Origin: Arthrobacter_E sp044748305
GTDB lineage: Bacteria > Actinomycetota > Actinomycetes > Actinomycetales > Micrococcaceae
Direction of reading: 5' to 3'
Assembly: GCF_044748305.1 (NCBI RefSeq)
Contig: NZ_JBIVFT010000003.1
Span: 434,001 to 498,000 of the forward strand
DNA: 64,000 nucleotides
In this document: positions 61,147-64,000 of the stretch, piece by piece
Numbering within the stretch: position 1 is the first letter of the stretch
Layout of the letters: each line of letters opens with the position of its first letter
Translations under genes and position numbers: made by a program
Notes under the pieces: model-generated
The model's database searches: none
What the model was told of the DNA's origin: nothing
The model's input: only the letters and a program-made list of their open reading frames with translations

Positions 61147-61247
61147 GGTGGTCCTTCCAGCAGACGGCCAAGTCCAGGCCAGATCCAGAATAGTGGTGCC
61201 CGGTTACGGGAGAATGAAGCCGGACGGAGTGGGAGAGGACGTGGCTC

Positions 61248-62261
61248 ATGCGGAATGACGTGCCCCAGGGTGCCGACTACCAGGAGTATCGCCGTTCGGT
61301 GGCGAGGATCGGTTACCAGGTGGCGGCGGTGTGCGCGGCGCTGGTGCTCATCGGTGGTCTGCTCGCGATCGCGTACGTGCTCTGGCAGACCCGGCCGGCG
61401 AAGCTGAACGAACCCCACAAACCCGAGGACGTCCGGATCTTCCTGGATCCCGTGGATCTGAGCGTCGCCGGGATCATCGTCGGGCTCGGTGCCGTGGTCT
61501 GCGCCGGGCTGGCGGCCTGGCTGATCGCCCGCCGTGCGGTCCGTCCGCTGAGTGACGCCTTCCGCATGCAACGCCGTTTCGTTGCGGATGCGAGTCACGA
61601 GCTGCGGACTCCGCTCGCGGTCATGAACGCCCGGGCTCAGCAATTGGCTGCAATGCTGCCTGCCGATGACCCTCGCCGGCCTGTCGCGGATGCGCTCCGG
61701 GAGGACACCCGGATCATGGCGGGGATCGTCGATGACATGCTGGAGAGTTCGACGGCGGCGGGCCGCGCGACGGCCGCTCCGCCGGCCCGGGCATCTCTCG
61801 CCGCTTCGACACGGGAGGTGTTGAGCGATCTGCGCCTGCTGGCCGAGGCACGCGGAGTCACGGTGACCGGCGAGCCGTTGGATGCTGAGGTGGCGCTGCC
61901 GGGGCCGTCTGTGCGCCGTTGCCTGCTCGCGTTGGTGGACAACGCCATCGATCATTCTCCGGAGGGCGGCACCGTGACCGTGGAGGCTGAAAGGAGGGGC
62001 CGGATGGTCTGTGTGAGCGTCGCCGATCAAGGCGCGGGCATCAGCGGGATCGAAACGGAGCGTGTCTTCGACCGCTTCGCCCATGGGTCGGCTCCCGCTG
62101 CCGCTGACGGGACATCGCGCACTCGGCACGGGATCGGTCTGGCCCTGGTTCAGGAGATCGCCGGTCGCCACGGCGGCAGTGTCCGGGTGGCCCGGACGGG
62201 TCGCGAGGGCACGGTGTTCGAACTGCTCCTCCCGCTCGCCCCGGAAGGAGGAGGCGCATGA
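61248..62261 (+). CDS. Sensor histidine kinase
   Basis: A 337-residue membrane kinase. Two transmembrane helices (about 24-47 and 73-95) enclose a short periplasmic loop of about 25 residues, so it probably senses within or near the membrane. The phosphoacceptor is H117 in FVADASHELRTPL. The ATPase domain has DNAIDHSPEGG (N box), DQGAGI (G1) and GIGLALVQEIAGRHGG. Start ATG at 61248, after GGGAGAGGA. It overlaps the response regulator by 4 bases. The signal is unknown. Confidence 0.92.
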   Translation: MRNDVPQGADYQEYRRSVARIGYQVAAVCAALVLIGGLLAIAYVLWQTRPAKLNEPHKPEDVRIFLDPVDLSVAGIIVGLGAVVCAGLAAWLIARRAVRPLSDAFRMQRRFVADASHELRTPLAVMNARAQQLAAMLPADDPRRPVADALREDTRIMAGIVDDMLESSTAAGRATAAPPARASLAASTREVLSDLRLLAEARGVTVTGEPLDAEVALPGPSVRRCLLALVDNAIDHSPEGGTVTVEAERRGRMVCVSVADQGAGISGIETERVFDRFAHGSAPAAADGTSRTRHGIGLALVQEIAGRHGGSVRVARTGREGTVFELLLPLAPEGGGA

Positions 62262-62917
62262 GCGGGCGGTTGCTGCTGGTCGAGGACGATCCCCGGCTCG
62301 GCCCCATCATGCAGAGCGTGCTCGCGGTCGACTGGGAGGTGCGATTGTGCCCCACTGCCGAAGAAGCCCGTGAGGCTGCGCTTGCGAGCTACTTCGACGT
62401 CATGGTGGTCGACAGGAGGCTTCCTGGCATGAGCGGCGAGGATCTGGTCCGGGAACTGCGGCGCGCGAGGATCAGCACGCCCGTTCTGATGCTGACGGCC
62501 CTGGGACAGGTGCATGACAAGGTCGCGGGTCTGGACGCCGGTGCGAACGACTATCTGGTCAAACCCTTCGAGTTCGACGAACTCAATGCGCGGCTCCGGG
62601 CTCTGACCAGGGACTATTCGGGGCGTGGTCACGGGGTCGAGATCGGCAGCTGGCTGTTCTTCCCCGGGGACCACTCCATCGAGTCGCCGTACGCGGGGCG
62701 CGTGATGCTCACCGAGGCTGAGTCGGCGCTGCTGGAACTGCTGGCGTCGGAGCCGGAACGGACCTTCTCCCGGGAACACCTGCTGACGGCCGTGTTCGCG
62801 CAGGGCGAGAGCCCCACGACTGTCGAGACCTACGTGCACTACCTGCGCCGCAAGACGGACCGGGACCTCGTGACGACCGTGCGGGGTGTGGGCTACCGGC
62901 TCGGGACACCTGCCTGA
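62258..62917 (+). CDS. OmpR/PhoB-type response regulator
   Basis: A 219-residue regulator. The receiver has acidic pocket LVEDDP, phosphoacceptor D52 in MVVDRRLPGM and K in LVKPFEFDEL. The C-terminal winged-helix domain ends TTVETYVHYLRRKTDRDLVTTVRGVGYRL. Start ATG at 62258 overlaps the kinase stop by 4 bases. Targets are unknown; the divergent chrA and convergent PAP2 gene are neighbours. Confidence 0.94.
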   Translation: MSGRLLLVEDDPRLGPIMQSVLAVDWEVRLCPTAEEAREAALASYFDVMVVDRRLPGMSGEDLVRELRRARISTPVLMLTALGQVHDKVAGLDAGANDYLVKPFEFDELNARLRALTRDYSGRGHGVEIGSWLFFPGDHSIESPYAGRVMLTEAESALLELLASEPERTFSREHLLTAVFAQGESPTTVETYVHYLRRKTDRDLVTTVRGVGYRLGTPA

Positions 62918-62941
62918 GGGCCTGCGAACCTGAACGTCACA

Positions 62942-63649
62942 TCAGGCGGCGCGCCGTCGGCCGGTCTTCCAGAAGCGGGCCAGCACCAGATCCACCACGA
63001 GCCAGCGCGCCGTCGGCGCCATCGCCAGCGACCAGAGCACAGAGGCGAGGACGTCGGTGGGGTAGTGGAGGCCATTGGTCATGACGGACAGGCCGACGAC
63101 GACGGTGGCCAGGATGCCGACGGCGATCACCAGGGGAACCCAACGGGTTCCGCGGAGCAGGAAGCAGAAGGCGACGGTCAGCGCGACGACGAAGGCCGTG
63201 TGCCCGCTGGGGTAGGACGCGTCGCTCTGCCATGGCGAGAACGGGTGGCTCAGGGCGCTGAGCTCCGGCCGTGGCCGCTCCACGATCACTTTCAGTGCGG
63301 CGGACGGCAGCCACGTCACGGCGACGACGGCGCCGAAGGCCACCGCCGTCCGGAAGGAACGGGAGACCGCCCACACCACAGCGGCCAGCACCGCCACGAG
63401 GATCACGGCATAGACGGGCTCGAGGGACTTGTAGACGCCGCTGGTGAGCGCGCCCCACAGGCCCGTGTGATGCCGGTTCAGGGCGACCACCACGGGAAGG
63501 TCCGCAGGGTTCGCCTTCATGACGAGCCCGAGCACCAGCAGCACCACGCCGCTTGCCAGGGAGACCAGGACCGCGGTGAGCGGGTGGCGGGCCGGGCGGA
63601 AGATTCCTGTGGTCGCGAGGGGCTTCGTCATCGTCGTCCTGTCCGTCAT
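62942..63649 (-). CDS. PAP2-family phosphatase
   Basis: A 235-residue membrane phosphatase of the type 2 phosphatidic acid family. Motifs are KVIVERPRP (motif 1), YPSGHTAF (motif 2) and SVMTNGLHYPTDVLAS (motif 3, in which the usual Arg after Ser is Val). Five to six helices are predicted. It may act on phosphatidic acid, phosphatidylglycerol-phosphate or undecaprenyl pyrophosphate. The start ATG at 63649 overlaps the DedA stop by 4 bases, so both are in one operon. Confidence 0.9.
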   Translation of the reverse strand: MTDRTTMTKPLATTGIFRPARHPLTAVLVSLASGVVLLVLGLVMKANPADLPVVVALNRHHTGLWGALTSGVYKSLEPVYAVILVAVLAAVVWAVSRSFRTAVAFGAVVAVTWLPSAALKVIVERPRPELSALSHPFSPWQSDASYPSGHTAFVVALTVAFCFLLRGTRWVPLVIAVGILATVVVGLSVMTNGLHYPTDVLASVLWSLAMAPTARWLVVDLVLARFWKTGRRRAA

Positions 63650-64000
63650 CGGGTGGTCTGCCTTTCGGGGAGTTCTTCGGGGTCAGCGGAGGCCCGGGCG
63701 GCGCGGTTCTTGAAGAAACGGCTTGCGGCGGCGATCACCACCGGCAGCAGCGAGACCACGATCACCAGGATCATGAGGGCGTCGATGTTGTTCACCACGA
63801 ACGGGATGCCCCCGAGCGCCAGCCCGATCCCTGTCATTCCGGCCACCCAGAGCACGGCGCCCGCCACGTTCCAGAGCAGGAAGCGGCGGTAGCTCAGCCG
63901 TGCCGTGCCTGCCACCAAGGGGACATAGGTCCGTACGACCGGGATGAAGCGTCCGAGAATCAGGGAGACACCACCGTAGCGGGCGAAGAACCGTTCGGTC
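63646..64000 (-). CDS. DedA-family membrane protein (3' part)
   Basis: The last 118 codons of a DedA/SNARE-associated family protein; the 5' part lies past the window. The frame runs in from base 63999 and encodes ERFFARYGGVSLILGRFIPV, then VRTYVPLVAGTARLSYRRFL, the conserved amphipathic region of the family, followed by two helices and a charged tail. DedA proteins support membrane homeostasis and lipid carrier recycling, which fits its coupling with a PAP2 phosphatase. Confidence 0.93.
   Translation of the reverse strand, partial: TERFFARYGGVSLILGRFIPVVRTYVPLVAGTARLSYRRFLLWNVAGAVLWVAGMTGIGLALGGIPFVVNNIDALMILVIVVSLLPVVIAAASRFFKNRAARASADPEELPERQTTR

Overview
The window looks like chromosome from a high-GC actinobacterium of the Micrococcaceae (Arthrobacter-like). 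The evidence is the roughly 65-70 % GC sequence, frequent GTG starts, actinobacterial families (clpC, disA, radA, DUF47/Pit, short-form ArgA, PucR, putrescine oxidase), an actinobacterial-type SOS box and many leaderless promoters (a TANNNT box 6-8 nt before ATG/GTG with no ribosome binding site). The genus is an inference; there is no rRNA here. No prophage, IS element or CRISPR array was found. One small assembly gap (28915-28922) lies inside a palindromic repeat.

Layout. 1-12.4 kb: the 3' part of clpC, a DoxX protein, argA, the dihydroxyacetone kinase operon dhaKLM, mutY, a secreted/anchored protein, disA, an arsR/SRPBCC operon with a promoter-embedded operator, radA and a FUSC-type membrane protein. 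12.4-20.4 kb: a phosphate island with pstSCAB (preceded by a PHO-box-like direct repeat), a TetR regulator, a decayed amino-acid permease, and the low-affinity pair pit/DUF47. 20.5-31.4 kb: tRNA-Lys, a DUF1648 membrane protein, an amidohydrolase translationally coupled to a dipeptide-type ABC transporter, putrescine oxidase and its divergent TetR. 31.6-41.7 kb: a CurA-like oxidoreductase, DUF1304, ohr/ohrR with a shared operator, two tandem paralogous GNAT acetyltransferases with three GntR regulators and one XRE/TPR-like regulator, thymidine kinase, a cupin, an NmrA-like protein and a small 68-residue protein. 41.8-52.5 kb: a DUF3100/M20/RpiR catabolic block, an old-yellow-enzyme/membrane-domain fusion with a divergent MarR, and PucR/mmsA/aminotransferase (beta-alanine-type catabolism). 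52.5-64 kb: an SOS-box operon encoding a DUF6504-like protein and a DnaE2-like polymerase, a MocR/MOSC/ferredoxin-reductase operon, a secreted helical protein, chrA, a two-component system, a PAP2 phosphatase and a partial DedA.

The most interesting object is the DnaE2-like protein at 52518-55319. It aligns without gaps to the DnaE polymerase active site, but all three catalytic aspartates are replaced (N431, A433, E538), the C-terminal OB region is missing, and the protein ends in a sliding-clamp-type motif (QLLLPL). It sits behind a perfect TCGAAC-N4-GTTCGA box with a DUF6504-like partner and no imuA or imuB nearby. It may be a non-catalytic, clamp-binding SOS factor.

Other signals are a family of extragenic palindromes built on CGCTA-type half sites, placed mostly between convergent genes, and a second repeat family of GC-rich tandem units directly upstream of leaderless promoters.
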